A DNA stretch of 64,000 bases from Rhodopirellula baltica SH 1 (GTDB lineage Bacteria; Planctomycetota; Planctomycetia; Pirellulales; Pirellulaceae): contig NC_005027.1 in the NCBI RefSeq assembly GCF_000196115.1, positions 4,092,001 through 4,156,000 on the forward strand, read 5' to 3'. This document shows, piece by piece, positions 31,608 through 40,631 of this stretch; positions within the stretch are counted from its first letter, which is position 1, and each line of letters begins with the position of its first letter. The notes beneath the pieces are model-generated. The model did no database searches. It was not told the DNA's origin and saw only the letters and a list, made by a program, of their open reading frames with translations. Position numbers and translations under genes: made by a program.

Positions 31608-33095
31608 ATGACCAACGAACGTCCATCAACCGAGCGCAAAGCACTTCAAATCAACTTGGATCCGCGACGTTACGGTTCGTTTGCCGAAATCGGCGCTGGA
31701 CAGGAAGTCGTCCGTTGGTTCTTTCGCGTTGGAGCCGCTGCTGGCACGATCGCCAAAAGTATGTCGGCCTATGACATGGCGGTCAGCGACGCAATTTATG
31801 GCGAATGCCAACGGTATGTTTGCCGACAACGCTTGGAAGACATGCTGACCCGCGAACACACATTGAACATCGAACGCCTGAAAGAACAACGCGGCGACTC
31901 CACTGCGTTCTTCGCGTTCGCCGACACGGTTTCCGCTCGCAACTATCACGGAACCAACGAGTGCCACGGCTGGATGGGCATTCGATTCCAAGCACATCCA
32001 CGTGATGAAGACAGCCAAATCATCATCCACGTCCGAATGTTGGACAACAACAACGCGGCTCAACAAGAAGCCCTCGGTATCGTCGGCGTTAACTTGCTGT
32101 ACGGTGCATTCTTCCTCAATCACGAACCCGATCAGTTGATCGAATCTTTGCTGGACAATCTCAGCACGCAGCGGATCGAGATCGACATGATCGAATTCTC
32201 GGGCATCGCATTTCGACACGTCGACAATCGTGTGATGAGCCTTCGATTGGTTCAACTGGGACTCAGCAAAGCGGCTATGTTCTCGGCCGATGGCGAAGTC
32301 CTTCAACCCGCCGAAGTCCTCTACAAGAAACCAATCTTGGTCGAACGCGGCAGCTACCGTCCCGTCACTCACGTGAACATGGACATGATTCAAGCGGCAC
32401 AAAAAAGCTTCCGCAAAGAAGACGATGTGGATCCAGACCAAGTCGTGACGCTCGCCGAAATCACAATGCGAAACCTTCGGGCCAATGGTGAAATCGACCT
32501 GCAAGACTTCCTTGCTCGCGTCGACACTCTCGCCGCCTGCGGGATGACTGTGCTGATCTCAGACTACTTCGAGTATTACCGCCTGGCGGCTTATCTGTCG
32601 CAGTACACGAAAAAGAAAATCGCGATCACGATGGGTGCCGGCAGCCTGCATGAACTGTTCGAAGAGAAGTACTACACGCAACTCGACGGCGGCATTCTTG
32701 AATCGTTCGGCCGAATGTTCAAAAACGACTTGAAACTTTACGTCTATCCTTTGATGGATCGCGAGACGGGTGAATTGACCACGGTGGAGAATCTGGAAAT
32801 CGCGCCGGAACTGCGGAAACTCTACGACTACTTAGTTGGCAAAGGCTGCATCGAACAACTGCACGCCTACAACCCAGAACACCTCTCAACGTTCTCTCGG
32901 GAAGTGTTGAAGATGATTCAATCCGGAGACGACGAATGGAAGAAGCACGTTCCACCAGAAGTTGCTTCCGTGATCCAAAAACGTGGTTTCTTCGGATGCA
33001 AATCTCACGCACCTGAGTCAAGACTCGCGGCAATGGTCGCTGCGAACTCGTCCAGCTTTGGAAACATCCCGGCTCCGGTCGGATTCCCTGTCTGA
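31608..33095 (+). CDS. Conserved protein of unknown function (495 aa)
   Basis: A soluble, acidic-to-neutral protein without signal or membrane helix. Segments that look strongly constrained: RRYGSFAEIGAGQEVVRWFF, AKSMSAYDMAVSDAIYG, FADTVSARNYHGTNECHGWMG, GVNLLYGAFF, and ITMGAGSLHELFEEKYY. I do not recognise a characterised family or catalytic motif. Alpha/beta organisation is likely. Start at the ATG at 31608, and a strong intrinsic terminator follows the gene, so it appears to be a single-gene unit with good coding quality. Confidence 0.8.
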   Translation: MTNERPSTERKALQINLDPRRYGSFAEIGAGQEVVRWFFRVGAAAGTIAKSMSAYDMAVSDAIYGECQRYVCRQRLEDMLTREHTLNIERLKEQRGDSTAFFAFADTVSARNYHGTNECHGWMGIRFQAHPRDEDSQIIIHVRMLDNNNAAQQEALGIVGVNLLYGAFFLNHEPDQLIESLLDNLSTQRIEIDMIEFSGIAFRHVDNRVMSLRLVQLGLSKAAMFSADGEVLQPAEVLYKKPILVERGSYRPVTHVNMDMIQAAQKSFRKEDDVDPDQVVTLAEITMRNLRANGEIDLQDFLARVDTLAACGMTVLISDYFEYYRLAAYLSQYTKKKIAITMGAGSLHELFEEKYYTQLDGGILESFGRMFKNDLKLYVYPLMDRETGELTTVENLEIAPELRKLYDYLVGKGCIEQLHAYNPEHLSTFSREVLKMIQSGDDEWKKHVPPEVASVIQKRGFFGCKSHAPESRLAAMVAANSSSFGNIPAPVGFPV

Positions 33096-33138
33096 TTGGC
33101 GTGAGACTGCCCGCGGGCAGTTCGCGTCAAATCCATCG

Positions 33139-33173
33139 ATCACCGACACATCCCATGTGTCGGTGATTTTTTT
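33139..33173 (+). terminator. Intrinsic terminator
   Basis: Stem atcaccgacac / gtgtcggtgat (33139-33149 with 33156-33166) with a short loop and a run of T at 33166-33173. It sits about 45 nt after the stop of the 495-aa protein gene. Confidence 0.88.
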
Positions 33174-33704
33174 AAGCGCAGTCGTCAACAGCTTCCTCGC
33201 TGGATCACCTCCAACATTGAAGCGAGCCTGAACGAACGGGACTCACGATCAATCGATCTAAGATTCTCCGGCATTGACTCCAGCGACGCCCCTCCCTCCA
33301 AAGGGCAGGCAACCACCTCCCCCACGGCCACGAGCCTCGCGATTTGGGGTGATCCTCGACGTAGCAGTTCGCGAACGGAACGTGTCATTCGCCGACGAAA
33401 CAGGCCTTCATTTCCAGGCCTTCACGCGAGACTGTTGCACAGAGACCAAAATTGTTTCGCGTCTCGCAACCTTTCTACGGTCCGATAAGCCGCCTCAATC
33501 CGGCTACGAGGACCTTGAGCCCAACCACGCTCAAACATCGCGTTACTTACACCGTTACTTCATCGAACGTTAACAACGTCCGTCACGCTTTCTGTTTTAA
33601 TCCCCGCGCTCGATTTCGGGGACTCAAAGATTTTGGTTCTCCGGCAGCATCCTCATCCAAATATCTCAGCCATTCTTCCCCCCCGAGAACTTCAGAACTA
33701 CCAA
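33174..33704. other. Intergenic region upstream of the DUF1559 gene
   Basis: About 530 nt with no supported ORF. The last 100 nt are C- and T-rich. Probably the leader and promoter of the DUF1559 gene. Confidence 0.35.
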
Positions 33705-34799
33705 ATGAAAATCCAACATCCACCCATGTGTGATCGACCGAACGCAAAGCGATCTGGTTTCACACTGGTCGAACTCTTGGTCGTGATCGCAATCATCGGT
33801 GTGCTGGTCGGCCTGCTTTTGCCAGCCGTCCAAGCTGCTCGTGAAGCCGCTCGTCGGATGCAGTGCCAAAACAACTTCAAACAGTTTGGCATCGCACTGC
33901 ACAACCACATGGCAGCATTCGGCTCGTTCCCGCCGGGCAACGTCAACTACGACGAAAGCGGCAACCGCTTCAAAACCGGTGGCTGGCAACACGGACAGAA
34001 CGAACTGGGATGGCACTGGTTGCCAATGCTGTTCCCCTACATGGAACAACCCGGTGTCTGGGAATTGATCACCCGCTGCGAAGACTCCGTCACGGGACAC
34101 ACCATGAACCCTTGCGATCACTGCGAGTACTACGCTGAATTCGAACACATCGGCCGCGAGCAACTCGGTTCGTTCGTCTCCTGCCCGTCGGCACCTCGTG
34201 TCACCAATCAGTTCACCGATGGAAGCTACGGCCTCGAAGCTCTCGCAAAGGGATCCAACTACGCGGCAAGTTGGGGTTCAGGCGACATGCTGTCGTGGGA
34301 AAGCGATCAGACATCCGGTGCATTCGGCACCTACTACGTGCACCAAGACGTGATCATCAAAGACGGCATTGCTGGTGACCGCTTCCAAAACAGAAACGGC
34401 ATGGGCAGCGAAGATTTTCTCGACGGCATGAGCAACACCATGGCGATGAGCGAGATCCTCAACCACGACTCGAAGACAGACATCCGTGGAACTTGGATGT
34501 CACCAGCCATGGGTGCCACGATCTTCTCGGCCTACACCAGCCCCAACAGCCGTGAAAAAGATGTGCTCGCCGCTTGTGACGAAGACATTCCTGAAGATCG
34601 CTTGAACCCGTACCTGGCTTGCTTGGAACAACGCGAAACGGCTGAAATCTGGGCCGCCGCTCGCAGTCATCACACCGGTGGCGTCAACGTTCTGATGGCC
34701 GACAGTTCGGTTCGTTTCGTCACCGACTCGGTCGACAAAGAAAACGTTTGGCAACCATTGGCAACCGCCAAGAACAGTGAAGTCTTCGAAATGCCCTGA
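33705..34799 (+). CDS. DUF1559 protein with prepilin-type N-terminus
   Basis: A 364-residue member of the DUF1559 (SBP_bac_10) family, hugely expanded in planctomycetes. The prepilin-like leader reads KRSGFTLVELLVVIAIIGVL, with cleavage expected after the Gly, so the protein is exported and assembled as a pseudopilin-like membrane protein. Immediately after come AVQAAREAARRMQCQNN and GIALHNH, the family hallmark, and the C-terminus has the H-X9-DG-type ending (SHHTGGVNVLMADSSVRFV). I start at the ATG at 33705; 33726 is an alternative. Role unknown, probably envelope. Confidence 0.9.
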   Translation: MKIQHPPMCDRPNAKRSGFTLVELLVVIAIIGVLVGLLLPAVQAAREAARRMQCQNNFKQFGIALHNHMAAFGSFPPGNVNYDESGNRFKTGGWQHGQNELGWHWLPMLFPYMEQPGVWELITRCEDSVTGHTMNPCDHCEYYAEFEHIGREQLGSFVSCPSAPRVTNQFTDGSYGLEALAKGSNYAASWGSGDMLSWESDQTSGAFGTYYVHQDVIIKDGIAGDRFQNRNGMGSEDFLDGMSNTMAMSEILNHDSKTDIRGTWMSPAMGATIFSAYTSPNSREKDVLAACDEDIPEDRLNPYLACLEQRETAEIWAAARSHHTGGVNVLMADSSVRFVTDSVDKENVWQPLATAKNSEVFEMP

Positions 34800-35212
34800 T
34801 CGATCGGACGCGGCGAAGTTGTCCTCAATGCATCGTCGCACTCCCGCCTCACGGCCCAAACTGCTTTCTTGCACGCCTTCCAACTTTCCTCTCCCAGAGG
34901 TCGTGTAGTTTTTGAGGTTTGTGTTAGTGACGTCTTGCGAACCCCGCCCGCGCAGCGGGAGGGGTCGGAAAACGAGCGTTCAGCGAGATTTCCGGGGGAG
35001 GGCAAACCTCGCCACCTACCATGCCCGGCCCCCTCCCTCGCGCACGCCTGAACGGCGTCGTTCGACCTCCCCCCAAACTTCGTTTCGGGAGAGGTGCAGT
35101 GCGAGAAAGCAGCGTAAATACTTGCATCAACAAACTGCACGATCTCCTCTCAGAGCGAGGGGAGGACTAAGTTCCCAATCTCTCGAACACTTTCAACTCT
35201 TTTTTAAACCAG
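34800..35212. other. GC-rich intergenic region with purine/pyrimidine-skewed tracts
   Basis: About 410 nt. Around 34940-35110 it holds alternating C-rich and G-rich tracts (cccgcccgcgcagcgggagg, gggggagggc, ctccccccaaac) that can fold into hairpins. This is the look of a dispersed intergenic repeat. No ORF supported. Confidence 0.4.
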
Positions 35213-35620
35213 ATGAAACTTCAAAACCTGATTCAACTGCTCCCCGCTTTCGCATTGCTTACCGTTATCGGTTGCGGGTCATCGGCACCTCCGAAAGCCA
35301 CCCTTGAACAAAACGCTTTCGCGAGCGTGGAAGGTCTCGGCGACGTTGCTGGTGACCCTAAGATGTTTGCCACTGCTTTCGTCGATGGTGCCGCTCCCGA
35401 CAACCACCAAGACTACGCTCAACGAGGCTATGAAATTGCCGGTGAAGCCGAAGTGAACGGCGACCAACTGACCGTTCCCGTCAAAATCTTTGGTGGCGTC
35501 GTTGCAACTTCTAGCGCCGACCGCGCCAAAAAAGCGGCGGACGTTGGAACCACCACCCAAAACTGGGTGCTGCAACGCGTCGGTGAGGAATGGAAAATCA
35601 AAGACGCTCCTTTGGGCTGA
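35213..35620 (+). CDS. Small lipoprotein preceding the cytochrome operon
   Basis: A 135-residue protein with lipobox LLTVIGC (Cys at residue 21). The mature part contains FATAFVDGAAPDNHQDYAQRGYEIAGEAEVNGDQLTVPVKI and ends TTTQNWVLQRVGEEWKIKDAPLG, a layout like small SnoaL/NTF2-type or DUF-like secreted proteins. Function unknown. The stop is 20 nt before the proposed TTG start of the cytochrome gene, so the genes may be co-transcribed. Confidence 0.7.
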   Translation: MKLQNLIQLLPAFALLTVIGCGSSAPPKATLEQNAFASVEGLGDVAGDPKMFATAFVDGAAPDNHQDYAQRGYEIAGEAEVNGDQLTVPVKIFGGVVATSSADRAKKAADVGTTTQNWVLQRVGEEWKIKDAPLG

Positions 35621-35640
35621 TTCTTCCTCAAAGGCATTCC

Positions 35641-36903
35641 TTGTTCTCGAAAATTCTTTCTGCAAAGAGCCTCCAGTTTCTGGGGCTCTTGATGCTTTTG
35701 GTCATCGGCGTCTGTGCGGCCAGCGTCGCACGAGACCTGATGCTAGCGGCGCCTGCGCAACCGTCCGCATCGAGGCAAGCAAGGCAACGCGAAACTTCTC
35801 ATCACTCCGCTTCACAGGCCGTGAACCAATGGAGCCAATTCGTTTCGTCGCAATTTGCCGGTGACCAAGCTTGCCAGACTTGTCATCCGGCCGAGTACGA
35901 GGCACATCTTCGTTCCGGTCATTCGCGAACCGCCACCCCAATGATGAAGTCCGAGTTGGCTCAGCAACTACTTCAACAAGGCGAACACAACGATCCACTT
36001 CGCGACCAGACATTTCGCTTTCAAAAGAAAGCCGACCAATTCGTTGTCAGCACTTCCGCGGGGCAGGGCAGGGCGGTTGAAAAAGACTCCGCTGCTCCTT
36101 CGGCGAATGCTTCCACAGTGTCCGTCTCGGTCAATTGGCTGCTCGGTTCCGGCACTCACGCACAAACACCGCTCGCAATCCACAACGATGGCTCTCGTGG
36201 CATCGAAATGCGATGGTCATCGTTTCATGGTGATAGTGAACTGAATGTGACACCCGATCACGACGAATACAAAACCTTCGCCACAGGAACGCCGGAATGC
36301 TTCGGACGCCCCATGGATGCAATGGACGTTCGATCTTGTATCGGTTGCCATTCCACCGTGGTCCCGCCTCCTCCAATTCCACTGACGCCCCAAACGATGA
36401 TTGCCAACGTCGGTTGCGAACGCTGCCACGGCCCCAGAAAGAAACACGTCGTTCTGGCTGGACGTGGTCTGCCCGAACAAAGCAAACCGATGATCGATCA
36501 GCACGATGCCGCCGCGCACATGGAAACCTGCAGCGCATGCCATCGCGACGAACGCTCGGTTTCCGCCAACTCCACCGCCGCGGAACGAGCACGATTCCAG
36601 CCCTATGGATTGAAAAAGAGCGAATGCTATTTGCAATCCTCAGGAGAACTCACTTGTTCGACGTGCCACGACCCGCACGACACCACGTCGCACGATCGCC
36701 AGCAATACATCCAACAATGCAATAGCTGCCACCAAACACAAGCTTCGACAACCTGTCCCGAAGCACCAAAAGGCGACTGCATCGAGTGCCACATGCCACT
36801 CACACCATGGACCCAAGGCATCGCTTTTCGGGATCATTGGATTCGAATTGTGAAAGACACCGCTTCACACGATACCGAGACGACTTCGGAGGCATCCCGA
36901 TGA
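35641..36903 (+). CDS. Seven-haem c-type cytochrome
   Basis: Membrane-anchored multihaem cytochrome c, about 420 residues. One N-terminal helix (LQFLGLLMLLVIGVCAASV) is followed by seven CxxCH motifs: CQTCH, CIGCH, CERCH, CSACH, CSTCH, CNSCH and CIECH. The spacing resembles cytochrome c554/NrfA-like multihaem proteins of planctomycetes. It acts in the periplasm, in electron transfer with an unknown partner. I prefer the TTG at 35641, with aaagg about 10 nt upstream; the ATG at 35590 would overlap the lipoprotein gene. The stop overlaps the next start by 4 nt. Confidence 0.88.
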   Translation: MFSKILSAKSLQFLGLLMLLVIGVCAASVARDLMLAAPAQPSASRQARQRETSHHSASQAVNQWSQFVSSQFAGDQACQTCHPAEYEAHLRSGHSRTATPMMKSELAQQLLQQGEHNDPLRDQTFRFQKKADQFVVSTSAGQGRAVEKDSAAPSANASTVSVSVNWLLGSGTHAQTPLAIHNDGSRGIEMRWSSFHGDSELNVTPDHDEYKTFATGTPECFGRPMDAMDVRSCIGCHSTVVPPPPIPLTPQTMIANVGCERCHGPRKKHVVLAGRGLPEQSKPMIDQHDAAAHMETCSACHRDERSVSANSTAAERARFQPYGLKKSECYLQSSGELTCSTCHDPHDTTSHDRQQYIQQCNSCHQTQASTTCPEAPKGDCIECHMPLTPWTQGIAFRDHWIRIVKDTASHDTETTSEASR

Positions 36904-38045
36904 GCGTCATCTCGCCTTCGCCCACCACTCGCCCCGAAATTCATCGTCCAGCATCTCGTCCGAAAGAAACCTCGCGGACAAACGCCTCGACCGACACGAA
37001 GAGTGGTTTTCTCTTCTCACCGCTGATCGACCTTGTTTTCATCGCGAACTTGTTTTGGCCTCTGATTGTGTTCGTCGACATCTTCGGCGGAACAACCACT
37101 CATGAAGGCTTGCTGTTCTGGCAGATCTACTTCATCACAGCACCGCATCGATGGATCACCATCGTTCTGGTATCAGTGGACCATCATAAATCCCAAGATC
37201 GCCGTTGGCTCTTTGCCGCGTTGGCTCTCGCGATTGTGACGGTCTGCGTCGGGTTGCAAATCGGCACCGGATCGCTGCTATGTCTCGGAATGATCGATTA
37301 CGTCTGGAACGCTTGGCACTTCTCGTCCCAGCACCACGGCATCTTTCGAATCTATCAACGAGGGTCGTCGTCCAAATCAAACCTTCGATCATCCGATCCG
37401 TTTCAAGCAACTTCGCAGCCTCCCAGCACGATCCAACGGTTCTTCCAGAACAAAGGGTCGCTGCTTCAGAAAGTCTTCTTCCGCGGCTTCTTGCTTTACG
37501 CAATCGCACGCGTCGCCGGATTTGGCTGGGTCGACGGACCGTTTCCCGCGGTCCCGGGAATCGAAATCTTTGACTGGGCAATCCTTGGCATTCCCGCCGC
37601 ATTTGCGATTGCTGCAATCCACCGATTCTTGCGTTCGGACAATCAATCTCTGGCCGGCATGCTGTACCTGCTCAGCGTGATGTCACTATTCACCGCGTTA
37701 TTGTTAGCGGCCCACTACCAAAACAATCGATTGGTGATACAGCTTGCCTTGGCATCAGCCATATTTCATTCCATGGAATACATGTCCATTGTGACTTGGT
37801 CGATGAAAAAATCTGGTTCCAAAGCATCCAATCACCCGCTGGCTCGATTGTCAAAGATTTGGATCCTGTTTCTAGGCATTTTCGTCCTTGTCATTGGACT
37901 TGGAAACTATCTGCTTTCCAAAGGCTTCTTCGAAACTTGGGTAACTATCAATTTGGTCGTCGCCTTTTGGCACTATTGCTTTGACGGCATGCTGTGGAAA
38001 TCACCCAAACGCCCCGCAACAGCATCAGCAGCGGGTGCAACATGA
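36900..38045 (+). CDS. Histidine-rich multi-pass membrane protein
   Basis: A 381-residue protein with about eight membrane segments. Conserved-looking histidines sit at membrane borders: APHRWITI, VSVDHHKSQDRRW, NAWHFSSQHHGIFRIY, IFHSMEYMSIV and AFWHYCFDGMLWK. They could bind metal or haem, as in membrane oxygenases or quinol-binding proteins; I cannot name the family. Coupling (ATGA overlaps) with a multihaem cytochrome before and a TPR protein after suggests a shared electron-transfer role. The N-terminal 40 residues are low in complexity. Confidence 0.75.
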   Translation: MSVISPSPTTRPEIHRPASRPKETSRTNASTDTKSGFLFSPLIDLVFIANLFWPLIVFVDIFGGTTTHEGLLFWQIYFITAPHRWITIVLVSVDHHKSQDRRWLFAALALAIVTVCVGLQIGTGSLLCLGMIDYVWNAWHFSSQHHGIFRIYQRGSSSKSNLRSSDPFQATSQPPSTIQRFFQNKGSLLQKVFFRGFLLYAIARVAGFGWVDGPFPAVPGIEIFDWAILGIPAAFAIAAIHRFLRSDNQSLAGMLYLLSVMSLFTALLLAAHYQNNRLVIQLALASAIFHSMEYMSIVTWSMKKSGSKASNHPLARLSKIWILFLGIFVLVIGLGNYLLSKGFFETWVTINLVVAFWHYCFDGMLWKSPKRPATASAAGAT

Positions 38046-39289
38046 CGTCGACAGAAAATACGTTTCAAAGAAACATCCGGGTAAACTGGATCGTTTGGCC
38101 AACGGGTTCGGTTTCGATCCTGATGCTCATCCGCCACTTGCTACACGATCAAAACGGCAACCTCGAGTGGTACGGACGAGACGACATCTACGTGGTTTCC
38201 ATGTTGTCGGCATTTCCAATTGCAGTGATCGCCGCATGGAAGGTGAATCAGCAGTCGCGATCGTCCGCCATCGTGCTAGGCGGCTGCATGTTTCTGGCAA
38301 GCCTTTGCCTTGCGGTCATCAGCCACAGTACATCCTTCGGCAGCTTGTTCGCAGCGACATCGGCTCGATCACTACTGGCAATCCTGGCAACTTTCTCGGC
38401 CGCCACCCTTTGCCTGTCGATCGCACCGTTTGACATATCAAAACCTGCTATTGGTCGCGACGAAGATTCTGATGGCCAAACAAAAGGGCAGGGCGGAGAT
38501 GCAATTCTGCCCAATTGGACATGGCTGCTGTTCGGCGTCGCAGCAATCGCAACTCCCGCGACATACGCGCACTCAGTGGCTGAATCACTCGAAAAAGGTC
38601 TCGCGGAGTCACTTGGCGGCAAACGTATCACGCTGGCCTGGAAGCAGTGCTCGCAACTTCGCCGCCTGGATCCAACCGCGACCGTCGCAGCCACAGATTT
38701 GGCAACTTTGGAGTCCGCCCTGAACGATGAAAAGGCCCGACTGGAACAAGAAGTACGCCGTCCCATGCCTCGCAACATGAACATGGCAATGATCGGACAC
38801 CGTATCACTTCGCTGGTGCAACTGGACCGAAATCACGAAGCACTTGGATGGATTCGTCCCATGATGTCCGGTCGAAATTTCCATCCCATCAGCCTCGATT
38901 ACTACGGATTGTGTCAACAACGTTTGGACAAACCCGTCGAGAGCATGCGAGGTTACGAACGATCGCTAAAACATTGGGAACGACAAACCGACAGTCCCGC
39001 GAAGAACAACGCGTTGATCAGCGCTTACAAAGGAATCGCCTTCGCAGCTCGTCAATTAGGCGATCGCAAATTGGAAGAAGAAGCCTACCAATCGCTGGTT
39101 GAGCTGAATCCGACCGCCGAGCACCACTTCCTTTTGGCGACATGCTTCAAGGAACACCAAAAGACATCACTGGCCGCAGAAAACGCTCAACTCGCCGTGC
39201 AGTTAGATCCCCTCTACGCTGACCAGGCCGAGTCGATGCTGTCACAACTCTCACGCGATCACTTCAGTTGCTTTTTGGTACCTCGCTAA
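38042..39289 (+). CDS. Membrane protein with TPR-like C-terminus
   Basis: A 415-residue protein with three to four membrane helices in residues 15-125 and another near 158-175. The C-terminal half is helical with TPR-like repeats (NHEALGWIRPMM, LDYYGLCQQRLDKPVESMRGYERSLKHW, ISAYKGIAFAARQLGDRKLEEEAYQSLVELNP, FLLATCFKEHQKTSLAAENAQLAVQLDP). TPRs usually hold protein partners. Start overlaps the previous stop (ATGA). Last gene of the cytochrome operon. Confidence 0.78.
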   Translation: MTSTENTFQRNIRVNWIVWPTGSVSILMLIRHLLHDQNGNLEWYGRDDIYVVSMLSAFPIAVIAAWKVNQQSRSSAIVLGGCMFLASLCLAVISHSTSFGSLFAATSARSLLAILATFSAATLCLSIAPFDISKPAIGRDEDSDGQTKGQGGDAILPNWTWLLFGVAAIATPATYAHSVAESLEKGLAESLGGKRITLAWKQCSQLRRLDPTATVAATDLATLESALNDEKARLEQEVRRPMPRNMNMAMIGHRITSLVQLDRNHEALGWIRPMMSGRNFHPISLDYYGLCQQRLDKPVESMRGYERSLKHWERQTDSPAKNNALISAYKGIAFAARQLGDRKLEEEAYQSLVELNPTAEHHFLLATCFKEHQKTSLAAENAQLAVQLDPLYADQAESMLSQLSRDHFSCFLVPR

Positions 39290-39380
39290 GCAGCTGGGCA
39301 GGAGCGACGGGGAAGAAGCACGAAAGCCGTTACGTATTCGCTTAGGCTGCAGAATGTTCGATCTTCCAATGAGCGTAGGA

Positions 39381-39590
39381 TCGCGCCAGTAGCATCCCAA
39401 AGGGATCGCAGATGGTAGCCGGTGGTTTGAACGCAGTGCACACCACCGGCTGCACGACCCCAGCGATTCCCGACCCTGGAAGGGTCGAAGATTCTGCGAC
39501 CCTTTCAGGTTGGGTGTGAGGCTATCAGTTTCCGGGGGTGCGCTGCTACACAGCGTCCCCGGCTACCATCCAAAATCCCTACTAGGATGG
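39381..39590. repeat. Cluster of nested hairpins (dispersed intergenic repeat)
   Basis: Contains gccggtggt / accaccggc, cgaccct / agggtcg and ccgggggtgcgctg / cagcgtccccgg hairpins, enclosed by ggtagccgg (39414 on) and ccggctacc (near 39556). Typical of multi-copy non-coding elements; no ORF. Confidence 0.6.
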
Positions 39591-39757
39591 AAAAAGACTG
39601 AAGTCGGTTGGAAGTTTGCTTCCGCTATCAAGGCGTCAGCGCCAATCATTCAAGCAGTTGGGCAGGAATCATCGGAAACAACTATGCAAGGACTGAGCGG
39701 AAAATAAGTGGCATAGGCTTCCAGCCTTTTTATACCCCACATCTCGAAACACCAAAG

Positions 39758-39836
39758 ATTAGTGTCCGATCAGAGTGGATTAGTGTTCTTCCAGAGCGGC
39801 CAAGGGAACACTAATCTCCGCTGATCGAACACTAAT
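39758..39836. repeat. Long inverted repeat with 31-bp arms
   Basis: Left arm 39758-39788 and right arm 39806-39836 are near-perfect reverse complements built on gaacactaat and ctgatc blocks, with a 17-nt loop. The same blocks form the inverted repeat at 62742-62836. Confidence 0.72.
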
Positions 39837-39916
39837 GGTTCTTGGACAGGGATGTTTGGCTTCGTAACGCCTGTATTCCTAACGCGAGCGGCTCCCAAAA
39901 GATGTGGGGTACAAAA

Positions 39917-39959
39917 AGGCTTCCAGCCTGTGATTGCGTGGAACACAGACTGGAAGCCT
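39917..39959. repeat. Hairpin with 16-bp arms
   Basis: aggcttccagcctgtg (39917-39932) pairs with cacagactggaagcct (39944-39959) with one mismatch. The block gatgtggggtacaaaaaggc just before it (39901) is itself an inverted copy of sequence at 39722-39744, so the hairpins are nested. Confidence 0.65.
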
Positions 39960-40106
39960 ATGCCGCACCTGTTGTCCGACACTCATTCTTCGCTCGTTGC
40001 GAAGCCGTATCGGCGTTCGCCCCGGTTGAGTGCGGGAGCAACAACGCTTGCCAAAACGGTTCAAACGCGGAAAGCCTCCTGCCGACTTTCTCAGCGACAC
40101 CACCAT

Positions 40107-40631
40107 TCAGCGTGACGCAAGCGAAACCGCATGCCTGAGAATCGGCAGGACGCATTGGCTCATGCCCGTCGTGACCGCCCCAGTCGAACCTGGCAATGCG
40201 AAGATAACTTTTGATTTCATGCGTCCCGCGGTGGCTCGGCTGAGCATCGCCTTGGGTCCAATCTCCGCGATTGAAATGGCACGAAAGTGTTCTCCAAATC
40301 CAGGCAACGTCACATCCAACACGGACTCAATGACGTCGACCGCCATGTCTCGAGGCGCGATGCCGGTTCCGCCCGTCGTGATCACCGCATCGAGTGCATC
40401 GTCTTCGGCGAGATCCCTCAACAACTTCGCAAGCGGTTCCGAATCATCTTTCAGAATCATCCGTTTCGCAACGGAATGACCAGCTTCTTCGAGCAAGCTG
40501 ACAATCCGATCACCGCTGCGGTCCTCTGCCTTGCCGCGTGTATCGCTGAGTGTAATCACCGCAACGCGAATGCCTTGCGCGGGATCCACGTCCGGGCAAC
40601 CACACTGGGTGTCTGAGTTGGGTTGATTCAC
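40107..40631 (-). CDS. moaB: Molybdenum cofactor biosynthesis protein MoaB
   Basis: MoaB/Mog-family protein, 174 residues, which binds or adenylates molybdopterin in molybdenum-cofactor synthesis. Family motifs: RVAVITLSDTRGKAEDRSGD, ITTGGTGIAPRDMAVDV, LPGFGEHFR and IFALPGSTGAV. The N-terminal 20 residues (with CGC) are variable. The start overlaps the antiporter stop by 4 nt, an unexpected pairing. No other moa/moe gene is in the window. Confidence 0.92.
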   Translation of the reverse strand: MNQPNSDTQCGCPDVDPAQGIRVAVITLSDTRGKAEDRSGDRIVSLLEEAGHSVAKRMILKDDSEPLAKLLRDLAEDDALDAVITTGGTGIAPRDMAVDVIESVLDVTLPGFGEHFRAISIAEIGPKAMLSRATAGRMKSKVIFALPGSTGAVTTGMSQCVLPILRHAVSLASR

